Of a DNA stretch of 5,642 bases, positions 1 to 5,642 are shown piece after piece (the stretch's first letter is position 1; each line of letters begins with the position of its first letter). Under the pieces are notes generated by a model. The model was not told the DNA's origin, made no database searches, and worked only from the letters and a program-made list of their open reading frames with translations. A program made the translations under genes and the position numbers. This DNA is from Cellvibrio sp. (lineage in GTDB: Bacteria > Pseudomonadota > Gammaproteobacteria > Pseudomonadales > Cellvibrionaceae). The DNA lies in contig JAJQJO010000335.1 of the NCBI GenBank assembly GCA_021323495.1, positions 1-5,642 on the forward strand, written 5' to 3'.

Positions 1-1
1 G

Positions 2-733
2 CGTGGTTTTGGTCCCGAATTTAATACGGTGCTGGTCAATGGCCGCCAGATGGCAACCGAAAATTTATCGCGCGCATTTAGTTTCGATACTATCGCATCC
101 GAAATGGTGAGCGGATTAGAAGTATATAAAACCTCCTCTGCCACTATGCAGTCCGGTGGCGTTGGCTCAAGCGTCAACGTAAATACTGCGCGCCCGTTTG
201 ATATCGGTGAATTTAAAGTCGCTGGTAGTGTTAAGGCGGCGATGGAAGAAAACAGCGAGGAAACCACACCGCAAATCTCCGGTTTGGTCAGCAATGTATT
301 TAACGATGGTAAATTTGGTGCGCTTTTGGCGGTGTCTTATCAAGAGCGCGACACACGTTTAAATCAAGCACAAATGGATGGCTGGCTGGAGAATGTTGGC
401 ATTCCCACCGCTGAATTAAATGGCGGCGCCGGGGTACCCGCCGGCACCACTATTTTTTCACCGCGCAACTACGACCACAAGGTGACATTTGAAGAGCGCA
501 CGCGCACTAACGCCTCGCTCGTGTTGCAGTTTGCTGCAACGGACGATCTAACTATTACTGCTGATGCCCTCTATTCAGATTTTGATGTGGAAACCAACGC
601 GCTGTCCTACGGCCACTGGTTTACCGCGCCCAACATTACCGATGCCGTTACCGATGAAAATGGCACTGTGATTGATTTGCGCCAGGAAGTAGGTTTGGCG
701 ACCGATATGCACGCGAAAAAATCGCCTCACTAG
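2..733 (+). CDS. TonB-dependent receptor, N-terminal part (5' partial, ends at a frameshift)
   Basis: This is the front part of an outer-membrane TonB-dependent receptor, the class that takes up large ligands such as oligosaccharides or siderophores using TonB-ExbBD energy. The reading frame is already open at the left edge, so signal peptide, TonB box and the first part of the plug (perhaps 100-150 residues) are missing. Visible residues 1-70 hold the end of the plug: the RGFGPEFNTVLVNGRQ stretch, then EVYKTSSA, then GGVGSSVNVNTARPFD, which are typical plug motifs. From about residue 70 alternating hydrophobic strands with Asp/Asn/Thr-rich turns begin the beta-barrel. The frame ends at TAG 731-733 after an unrelated KSPH tail; true coding moves to the next frame at the A run at 716-721. 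The GTG at 29 is not a real start because homology continues upstream of it. The family is sure; the ligand is unknown. Confidence 0.9.
   Translation, partial: RGFGPEFNTVLVNGRQMATENLSRAFSFDTIASEMVSGLEVYKTSSATMQSGGVGSSVNVNTARPFDIGEFKVAGSVKAAMEENSEETTPQISGLVSNVFNDGKFGALLAVSYQERDTRLNQAQMDGWLENVGIPTAELNGGAGVPAGTTIFSPRNYDHKVTFEERTRTNASLVLQFAATDDLTITADALYSDFDVETNALSYGHWFTAPNITDAVTDENGTVIDLRQEVGLATDMHAKKSPH
716..721 (+). other. One-base frameshift site (run of six A) in the TonB receptor
   Basis: Upstream coding uses the frame with codons starting at 2, 5, 8...; downstream coding uses the frame one base later. The switch falls at AAAAAA. Reading five A instead of six gives GCG AAA AAT CGC CTC ACT, that is AKNRLTSNSLFGINADWQV, a smooth passage in the style of this receptor family with no stop. 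With six A the frame hits TAG at 731-733. A sequencing or assembly error in a homopolymer and a genuine disabling mutation both fit. The base change is seen; its cause is inferred. Confidence 0.85.
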
Positions 734-2534
734 CAATTCACTGTTTGGTATCAATGCTGATTGGCAAGTGACCGATAAATTGAATTTGAATTTCGACATC
801 ACCACATCCACCGCCAAACGCGATGCCAACAATGGCCGCGGTGATCAGCTGTCACTGATTGGTTACGCCAACCGCGTGCGCTTTCAGGTCGACGATAACA
901 TTCTCCCTTACGCGAGTGATTTCGCGAGCGCCGATCCAGGCATTTTCTCTGGCCAACAGGAGTTGGATGGCACCGCCTATCGCGATCCAGGCGCGCCCGA
1001 TTATGTTGCGCCTGCCGGTGTAGGTGATTTGCTCGACGAAGATAATAGCCGCGCACACGTTATGTTGCGCCGCGGCTGGGCGGTGGACGATGAAGTCAAC
1101 CAATTCAAATTGGATGGTAGCTGGGAGGAAGGTGGCGATTCCGGCTTGGTAAAAATTAATTTCGGCACCATGTTCTCTACCGAAAGCAAAGCCATGGAGC
1201 GCTGGGACAATGAAGGTGTTGGCATTCACTGTACCTATTGTGGTTACCCCGACTCGCCAGTTATCCCTGCCGATATGCAATACGTGTTTGATGCAGGCGA
1301 TGATTTCCTTGGCGATGTCAGCGGCAGCGGCCGTATGCCCACCCAGTGGCTGGCACACGACGGTGAAGCACAATTTGCGTATCTCGAAAGCACCAGCGGC
1401 AAAAATTTTGATGCGGTCAAACGCGATAATTCTTTTGTGGTCGATGAAGACACTTTATCGTTTTATCTGGAATCAGAATTCGCAGGCGACTTGAGTGGCA
1501 TGCCAATTTCTTCCATTGCCGGTGTGCGTGTTGAAACTACCGATGTCACAGTGACAGGTACCGAGGCACCGGTTACCGGTTTACGCATTTTGGATGAAAC
1601 CGAAATGCTCGCCGAATTTGGTGCAGCGCAACCCATTGACGTTGATAACAGCTACGATGCAATCCTGCCCAACATGAGTGTCAAACTGGATATTACCGAT
1701 GACATGATTGTGCGTGTCGCGGCATCCAAAAGTTTAACGCGCCCTACCCTCACCAGCATGGCACCGGTCACGGTTATCACCACTACCCGCCAGGGTAACA
1801 ACCTTACCTCGACCAGTGGTAACGCCGAACTCAAACCCTTTGAATCTGACAACTTTGATTTATCCTGGGAATGGTATTACGGCGATGCAAGTTATATGTC
1901 TGCCGGTTACTTCAAAAAAGATGTAGCGAATTTTATTGTGAACACTGTTGCCGATAAAGTATTTACCCTACCCTCCGGCGGTTTGCTGTTGGATCCTTCG
2001 ACCGGTAGTGACACAGGCGCACCTGATGCCGCTGATGCTGTAGCGGTATTTAAAAATACCCTGCCAAATAATGGCGAAGACGCAACGGTAGATGGCCTTG
2101 AACTCGCGGTACAACATACCTTTGGCGAATCAGGTTTTGGCATGATGTTTAACGCAACATTGGTTGATAGCGATGCGGAACTTGACCCTGCCAATGTAAG
2201 GCAAGTATTCGCGCTTACCGGCCTAAGTGACTCCATGAACCTGGTTGGTTTCTATGAACAGGGACCTGTGCAATTCCGTTTAGCCTACAACCAGCGCAAC
2301 GACTTTGTGCAATCGCTCACGCAGAGTAACGGTAACGGCCCTACCATCGTAGAAGATTACGAACAGTGGGACCTGAGTGCGAGTTATGACATCACCGATG
2401 AAGTGAGTGTTTTTGTAGAGGGGATCAACCTTACTGAAGAATACACCCACAAACGCGGACGCTATGACAATCATTTATTGTTGGTTGAAGACAGCGGCCG
2501 CCGCTGGGCACTGGGTGTACGCGCGAATTTTTAA
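720..2534 (+). CDS. TonB-dependent receptor, C-terminal beta-barrel part (continuation after the frameshift)
   Basis: This is the remaining 604 residues of the same receptor, in the frame one base downstream of the first part. It holds only beta-barrel: amphipathic strands such as LNLNFDITTST and FQVDD, long Asp/Gly/Pro-rich loops, the conserved NSYDAILPNMSVKLDIT...RVAASKSLTRPTL segment of the late barrel, and a C-terminal strand ending RRWALGVRANF with the terminal Phe expected for BAM-dependent outer-membrane insertion. The first usable start in this frame is GTG 768, but no ribosome-binding site precedes it and a barrel without plug or signal peptide would not function, so this is not an independent gene. 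A Cys-Thr-Tyr-Cys motif (codons 1230-1241) lies in a probable surface loop and contains the only cysteines in the visible receptor. Ligand unknown; the family's link to polysaccharide use is a general expectation only. Confidence 0.9.
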   Translation, partial: NRLTSNSLFGINADWQVTDKLNLNFDITTSTAKRDANNGRGDQLSLIGYANRVRFQVDDNILPYASDFASADPGIFSGQQELDGTAYRDPGAPDYVAPAGVGDLLDEDNSRAHVMLRRGWAVDDEVNQFKLDGSWEEGGDSGLVKINFGTMFSTESKAMERWDNEGVGIHCTYCGYPDSPVIPADMQYVFDAGDDFLGDVSGSGRMPTQWLAHDGEAQFAYLESTSGKNFDAVKRDNSFVVDEDTLSFYLESEFAGDLSGMPISSIAGVRVETTDVTVTGTEAPVTGLRILDETEMLAEFGAAQPIDVDNSYDAILPNMSVKLDITDDMIVRVAASKSLTRPTLTSMAPVTVITTTRQGNNLTSTSGNAELKPFESDNFDLSWEWYYGDASYMSAGYFKKDVANFIVNTVADKVFTLPSGGLLLDPSTGSDTGAPDAADAVAVFKNTLPNNGEDATVDGLELAVQHTFGESGFGMMFNATLVDSDAELDPANVRQVFALTGLSDSMNLVGFYEQGPVQFRLAYNQRNDFVQSLTQSNGNGPTIVEDYEQWDLSASYDITDEVSVFVEGINLTEEYTHKRGRYDNHLLLVEDSGRRWALGVRANF

Positions 2535-2561
2535 CCATACAATAGGATCAGGTGAACAACG

Positions 2562-2579
2562 CATAGCGCTTGAGCTATG
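2562..2579. repeat. Small inverted repeat upstream of the terminator
   Basis: CATAGC (2562-2567) and GCTATG (2574-2579) form a perfect 6-bp inverted repeat around a 6-base spacer, eight bases before the terminator stem. It could be a minor RNA hairpin in the 3' end of the receptor mRNA. No T-run follows it, so it is not a terminator by itself, and a chance occurrence is possible. Confidence 0.35.
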
Positions 2580-2586
2580 ATTTTCA

Positions 2587-2615
2587 GGCCGCTGCAATTT
2601 GCAGCGGCTCTTTTT
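2587..2615 (+). terminator. Rho-independent terminator after the TonB receptor
   Basis: GCCGCTGC (2588-2595) pairs perfectly with GCAGCGGC (2601-2608) around an AATTT loop, extended by one G-U pair (2587/2609). A T-rich tract (TCTTTTT, ending at 2615) follows directly. The GC-rich 8-bp stem plus T-run is the textbook intrinsic terminator. It lies about 55 bases after the receptor stop and ends that transcript, so the halogenase operon probably has its own promoter or depends on read-through. The hairpin also argues against the upstream ATG at 2577 as the halogenase start. Confidence 0.9.
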
Positions 2616-2663
2616 ATTAAAACAAATAATTTCACCCTGGTTGATGTAACTGACGGGAATATA

Positions 2664-4217
2664 ATGAATAAAAAAATTACATCCATTGTTATTGTCGGCG
2701 GCGGCACTGCCGGCTGGCTTACCGCCGGGCGTATCGCAGCGCATCATCGCGCGCAAGATGGCAATATCAAAGTCACATTGATTGAATCTCCCAATATTCC
2801 GATTATCGGTGTAGGTGAAGGCACTTGGCCAACCATGCGCTCGACGTTATTGAAATTAGGCATTACCGAAACTGATTTTATCCGCGAATGTGATGCTTCA
2901 TTTAAACAAGGTGCAAAATTTTCACGCTGGGTCACCGGTGCGGACGATGATTTTTATTATCACCCGCTGATGTTGCCGCAAGGTTTTGGCAAAACCAATT
3001 TAGCAGCGCATTGGCAAGCGGCCCGCAATAATAACCAGACGCAACAGTCTTTTTCGGCGGCCACCTGTTTTCAGGAGGCAGTCTGCGAGCAGGGACTGGC
3101 GCCCAAGCTTATCACTACCCCGGAATTTAACTCGGTCGCCAATTATGCTTATCACCTGAATGCTGGAAAGTTTTCCGCATTTTTGCAAAAACATTGTTGC
3201 GCTAAATTGGGGGTACAACAGGTGTTGGCTGATGTTACAGGAGTCAACCCGGCAGAAAATGGTGATATAGCTTCAGTAACCACTGAACAGGCGGGGGTTA
3301 TCGGCGGGGATTTATTTATTGATTGCACTGGTTTCCAATCACTTTTGCTTGGCCAGCATTTGCAAGTGCCATTTATCGATTGTAGTGATGTGTTGTTTAT
3401 TGATACCGCACTGGCAGTACAAGTGCCCTATGAAAGTGACGATGCACCTATCGCATCACATACCCTATCTACCGCGCAGGAAGCTGGCTGGATTTGGGAT
3501 ATAGGTTTAGTCCATCGTCGCGGTGTTGGCCACGTTTATTCAAGCAACCATACCAGCGAGGAACAGGCGACCGAGCGTTTGCAATCTTATGTCGGCAGTG
3601 CGTTTAAAAATTTGACTGTGCGCAAGATTCCAATCCATTCCGGCCACCGCCAATTATTCTGGAAAAACAATTGTGTTGCTGTGGGCCTGTCAGCAGGTTT
3701 TCTGGAACCGCTGGAAGCCTCGGCGATAGTATTAGTGGAATTGTCAGCCAGCATGATCGCTGAACAACTACCGGCGTGCAGGGAGGTGATGGATATTACT
3801 GCCAAACGGTTTAACGATACCTTCCGCTATCGCTGGGAGCGCATTATCGATTTTTTAAAATTGCACTATATTTTAAGCAAGCGCAATGACAATAGTTTCT
3901 GGAGTGATAACCGCGACCCGGCAACGATTCCGCAGAGCTTGCAAGAACTGATGCAGCTATGGCGTTACCATCCGCCTGGTGACCATGACTTCACCAGCAA
4001 CAACGAAGTATTTCCTGCTGCCAGTTATCAATACGTCCTCTACGGTATGGGATTTGAAACTGATTATAGCTTCAGCCAACATTTGCTTCATGACGTTGCA
4101 ATTGCGCAGGAACAATTTAATAAAAACCGGAAAAATATCGATCAGGTCATGCGCAGCTTGCCCAGCAATCGCGACCTGCTAACCAAAATCCACCTGCATG
4201 GCTTGCAAACAATTTAA
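2664..4217 (+). CDS. Flavin-dependent halogenase, tryptophan halogenase family
   Basis: A 517-residue protein of the PrnA/RebH family, cytoplasmic enzymes that use reduced FAD, O2 and halide to make HOCl or HOBr and halogenate an electron-rich substrate; a separate flavin reductase is needed. Residues 10-18 (IVGGGTAGW) form the GxGxxG dinucleotide-binding fold. ECDASFKQG places the catalytic Lys at residue 81 (RebH Lys79). DCTGF is at 220-224. FLEPLEAS gives Glu351 (RebH Glu357). The WxWxIP signature appears as WIWDIG (276-281), with Gly for Pro. In YYHPL (98-102) a Leu stands where RebH Phe111, which stacks on tryptophan, appears to fall, so the substrate may not be free tryptophan. The ATG at 2664 is chosen because GGGA at 2655-2658 sits 5 bases upstream and the VGGG motif then follows near the N-terminus; the in-frame ATG at 2577 would place the terminator inside the gene. 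The SapC gene follows after 29 bases. Family is certain, substrate unknown. Confidence 0.93.
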   Translation: MNKKITSIVIVGGGTAGWLTAGRIAAHHRAQDGNIKVTLIESPNIPIIGVGEGTWPTMRSTLLKLGITETDFIRECDASFKQGAKFSRWVTGADDDFYYHPLMLPQGFGKTNLAAHWQAARNNNQTQQSFSAATCFQEAVCEQGLAPKLITTPEFNSVANYAYHLNAGKFSAFLQKHCCAKLGVQQVLADVTGVNPAENGDIASVTTEQAGVIGGDLFIDCTGFQSLLLGQHLQVPFIDCSDVLFIDTALAVQVPYESDDAPIASHTLSTAQEAGWIWDIGLVHRRGVGHVYSSNHTSEEQATERLQSYVGSAFKNLTVRKIPIHSGHRQLFWKNNCVAVGLSAGFLEPLEASAIVLVELSASMIAEQLPACREVMDITAKRFNDTFRYRWERIIDFLKLHYILSKRNDNSFWSDNRDPATIPQSLQELMQLWRYHPPGDHDFTSNNEVFPAASYQYVLYGMGFETDYSFSQHLLHDVAIAQEQFNKNRKNIDQVMRSLPSNRDLLTKIHLHGLQTI

Positions 4218-4236
4218 TGCACCGCATAGAACACGC

Positions 4237-4240
4237 GAGA
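4237..4240 (+). promoter_or_regulatory. Probable ribosome-binding site of the SapC gene
   Basis: GAGA at 4237-4240 sits 6 bases before ATG 4247. It is a modest Shine-Dalgarno match, but the upstream in-frame ATG at 4217 has none, so it supports the later start. Confidence 0.4.
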
Positions 4241-4246
4241 AATACT

Positions 4247-5008
4247 ATGACCAATTTTGTTGCCTTACACAATCAGCTACACCAGTCGCTACGCATCGAC
4301 ACCCAACGGATCGAAGCCGTTGGCGCCGCTAACAATATGGTACCCGTGGTTATCAGCGAATTCCTGCGCCTGGTTGTTCACTACCCGATTGTATTTACCA
4401 AAAGCAGCGAAAGCGGTAATTTTTTATGTGTGTCACTGCTGGGTTTTGAACCGGGTGAAAATTTATTCTGGATCAATAACCAATGGCAAAGTATTTACAC
4501 TCCGCTCAATATTATGCGCCAGCCGTTTTTTATCGGGCAAGAAAATAACCAAACGCTGATTTGTATTGATACTGATAGCAGCACCTTAAAAACCGGCCAA
4601 GGCGAACCAATTTTTGATTCGATGGGAAAAGAAACTGACTATTTACAAAAAATTAAATCCCGCCTCGCGGAATTGCTTGATGGCGAGAGCCGCACCAGGG
4701 GTTTTATTAAAGCGTTGCTTGAATTGAATTTAATTATGCCTATGGCTCTGGATATCAGTTTTGCCAACGCGCAACAACAACGTGTCCAGGGTTTGTACAC
4801 TATTAATGAAGAGCGTTTGGCACAGCTGGATGCAGATCAGTTGATCCATCTGCAAGAGCAAGGTTATTTGCAGCCGATTTATACCATGATTGCCTCGCTG
4901 GGGCAGATCTATGCGTTGATCCAGCAGCCGATTTATACCATGATTGCCTCGCTGGGGCAGATCTATGCGTTGATCCAGAAGAAAAATGAGCGTTTGGGTA
5001 ATGTTTGA
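4247..5008 (+). CDS. SapC family protein with duplicated C-terminal segment
   Basis: A 253-residue protein resembling the SapC family (Pfam SapC), named after a Campylobacter fetus S-layer protein; no biochemical role is established for the proteobacterial members next to halogenases. Recognisable family features are the early HYPIVFTK stretch, LLGFEPGENLFW, then MRQPFFIG, a central helical part with RGFIKALLELNL, and VQGLYTINEERL followed by LQEQGYLQPIY near the end. No signal peptide or transmembrane segment is apparent, so it is probably cytoplasmic. The start at ATG 4247 fits the family N-terminus and has a GAGA site; ATG 4217, overlapping the halogenase stop, would add ten unlike residues and remains possible. 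The last part repeats QPIYTMIASLGQIYALIQ exactly twice; without the extra copy the protein would be 235 residues, within the range I expect for the family. It is probably co-transcribed with the halogenase and overlaps the next gene. Confidence 0.88.
   Translation: MTNFVALHNQLHQSLRIDTQRIEAVGAANNMVPVVISEFLRLVVHYPIVFTKSSESGNFLCVSLLGFEPGENLFWINNQWQSIYTPLNIMRQPFFIGQENNQTLICIDTDSSTLKTGQGEPIFDSMGKETDYLQKIKSRLAELLDGESRTRGFIKALLELNLIMPMALDISFANAQQQRVQGLYTINEERLAQLDADQLIHLQEQGYLQPIYTMIASLGQIYALIQQPIYTMIASLGQIYALIQKKNERLGNV
4871..4978 (+). repeat. Perfect in-frame 54-bp tandem duplication in the SapC gene
   Basis: Copy 1 is 4871-4924 and copy 2 is 4925-4978, identical at all 54 positions, including synonymous ones. 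The unit is 18 codons long, so the reading frame is kept and the product gains a second copy of an 18-residue probably helical segment. The identity suggests a very recent event or an assembly or PCR artefact. The flanks share only one extra matching base on the left (4870 and 4924) and none on the right. Confidence 0.97.
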
Positions 5009-5642
5009 TTCAGCCGGGCACCAACGAGTCCACGTAGAACTTATCGGACACGAACAAAATCCGCTGATAATCATTGATAATTTTTTTGCAACACCGGAAC
5101 AGTTACGTGAACAAGCCAACAGCGAACCCGGTTTTATCGCACAGGCGAGCGACTTTTACCCCGGCTTACGCAAACAGATTATTGGTATTTATCCAGCACA
5201 AAGTTTGCAAACAGCAATTCCGTTAGTGCGCGAGACATTTGCAATTGCCCCTGAGCGAAAAGCACAGTTGAGCCTTTGCGCCTTTTCCCTGACCACCACG
5301 CCGCCGGAACAATTGCGCCCCATCCAATCAGTGCCGCATATAGATACCCATGACCCGTTGCAATTTGCCATGGTGCATTACCTGTGCGCCGAATCATTTG
5401 GCGGTACCTCCTTTTATCGCCACCGCAGTACCGGCTTTGAAACCATCACTCAGGAGCGATTGACCGATTATTTTAAAATCCTTAAACAGGAAGTAATGGA
5501 TCAACACCAGACCCGATTCAATTACATCAATGGTGACACCAGCCTGTTTGAACGCATCTACCAAATGCCGGTAGTGTTTAACCGCGCCATTATCTACCGC
5601 AGCAACCAACTCCATTCGGGCGATATAAACGCGCACTTGGGG
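4986..5642 (+). CDS. DUF6445-like protein, putative 2OG/Fe(II) oxygenase fold (3' partial)
   Basis: An open frame of 219 codons running off the right edge. I recognise it as like the DUF6445 family, whose members sit beside SapC and tryptophan-halogenase genes. Early LIIIDNFFATPEQLREQA resembles the start of prolyl-4-hydroxylase-like oxygenases. PHIDTHDP places His118 and Asp120 as an HxD pair, GGTSFYRHRSTGFE follows at 139-152, and the LHSG motif near the end gives a distal His210. HxD...H is the usual iron-binding triad of 2-oxoglutarate oxygenases, so an oxidative role is plausible but inferred; activity of the family is not established to my knowledge. Two starts are possible: ATG 4986 with AGAAG at 4977-4981 four bases upstream, or ATG 5001 (MFDSAGHQ), which resembles family N-termini better and overlaps the SapC stop by 8 bases. 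Either overlap suggests translational coupling. Probably only a short C-terminal tail is missing. Confidence 0.8.
   Translation, partial: MSVWVMFDSAGHQRVHVELIGHEQNPLIIIDNFFATPEQLREQANSEPGFIAQASDFYPGLRKQIIGIYPAQSLQTAIPLVRETFAIAPERKAQLSLCAFSLTTTPPEQLRPIQSVPHIDTHDPLQFAMVHYLCAESFGGTSFYRHRSTGFETITQERLTDYFKILKQEVMDQHQTRFNYINGDTSLFERIYQMPVVFNRAIIYRSNQLHSGDINAHLG

Noticed and set aside
852..1373. Antisense open frame of 173 codons inside the receptor
   Set aside because: It lies opposite clear beta-barrel coding sequence and shows no recognisable domain; it is explained as a codon-bias shadow.
768..2534. Independent gene starting at GTG 768
   Set aside because: It would be a barrel without plug or signal peptide, has no ribosome-binding site, and continues the homology of the upstream fragment after the frameshift.
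2577..2663. Upstream in-frame ATG at 2577 as the halogenase start
   Set aside because: It would put the intrinsic terminator inside the coding region and add 29 residues before the N-terminal FAD motif; there is no good ribosome-binding site, whereas ATG 2664 has GGGA five bases upstream.
2660..2665. Perfect TATAAT as a -10 promoter element
   Set aside because: It overlaps the ATG at 2664, so transcription would begin inside the gene, and no matching -35 lies 16-18 bases upstream.
4217..4246. SapC start at ATG 4217 overlapping the halogenase stop
   Set aside because: The overlap is attractive for coupling, but there is no Shine-Dalgarno sequence and the extra ten residues do not look like the family N-terminus; kept as a less likely alternative.
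4730..5119. Antisense open frame of 129 codons with an internal repeat, over the SapC 3' end
   Set aside because: The repeat is simply the reverse complement of the 54-bp duplication; the + strand has strong family homology on both sides, so this is a shadow.
1..5642. CRISPR array, tRNA/rRNA genes, insertion sequence or phage attachment site
   Set aside because: No spaced direct repeats, no tRNA-like cloverleaf, no transposase and no terminal inverted repeats were seen; the only strong repeat is the tandem pair in the SapC gene.

Overview
The window looks like a chromosomal segment of a Gram-negative gammaproteobacterium. The outer-membrane TonB-dependent receptor fixes the Gram-negative assignment. 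The gene set and moderate GC suggest a Cellvibrio/Saccharophagus-type polysaccharide degrader, but that is inferred from gene content and was not tested. All real genes lie on the + strand and the window is almost fully coding.

Layout: (1) Bases 2-2534 hold a large TonB-dependent receptor. Its 5' end lies outside the window, and it is split by a one-base frameshift at a run of six A (716-721). Removing one A joins the plug/early barrel to the remaining barrel as one 843-residue product. (2) Bases 2535-2663 are intergenic, with a small inverted repeat and a strong rho-independent terminator (2587-2615). (3) Bases 2664-4217 encode a flavin-dependent halogenase of the tryptophan-halogenase family, with FAD site, catalytic Lys and catalytic Glu present. 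(4) Bases 4247-5008 encode a SapC-family protein. Its 3' end carries an exact, in-frame 54-bp tandem duplication. (5) From 4986 to the right edge runs a DUF6445-like protein with a 2-oxoglutarate/Fe(II)-oxygenase-like HxD...H signature, cut off near its C-terminus.

The last three genes are tightly packed (29-bp gap, then an overlap) and look like one operon. The receptor has its own terminator, so the operon is probably transcribed separately. The combination of TonB receptor, halogenase, SapC and small 2OG-oxygenase-like or cupin-like protein recurs in carbohydrate-scavenging proteobacteria as far as I recall, yet no joint function is established. A working hypothesis is that the receptor imports or senses an outer-membrane ligand while the operon oxidatively modifies (halogenates or hydroxylates) a small molecule or surface component. 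The most notable points are this possible uncharacterised system, the receptor frameshift and the recent duplication in sapC.
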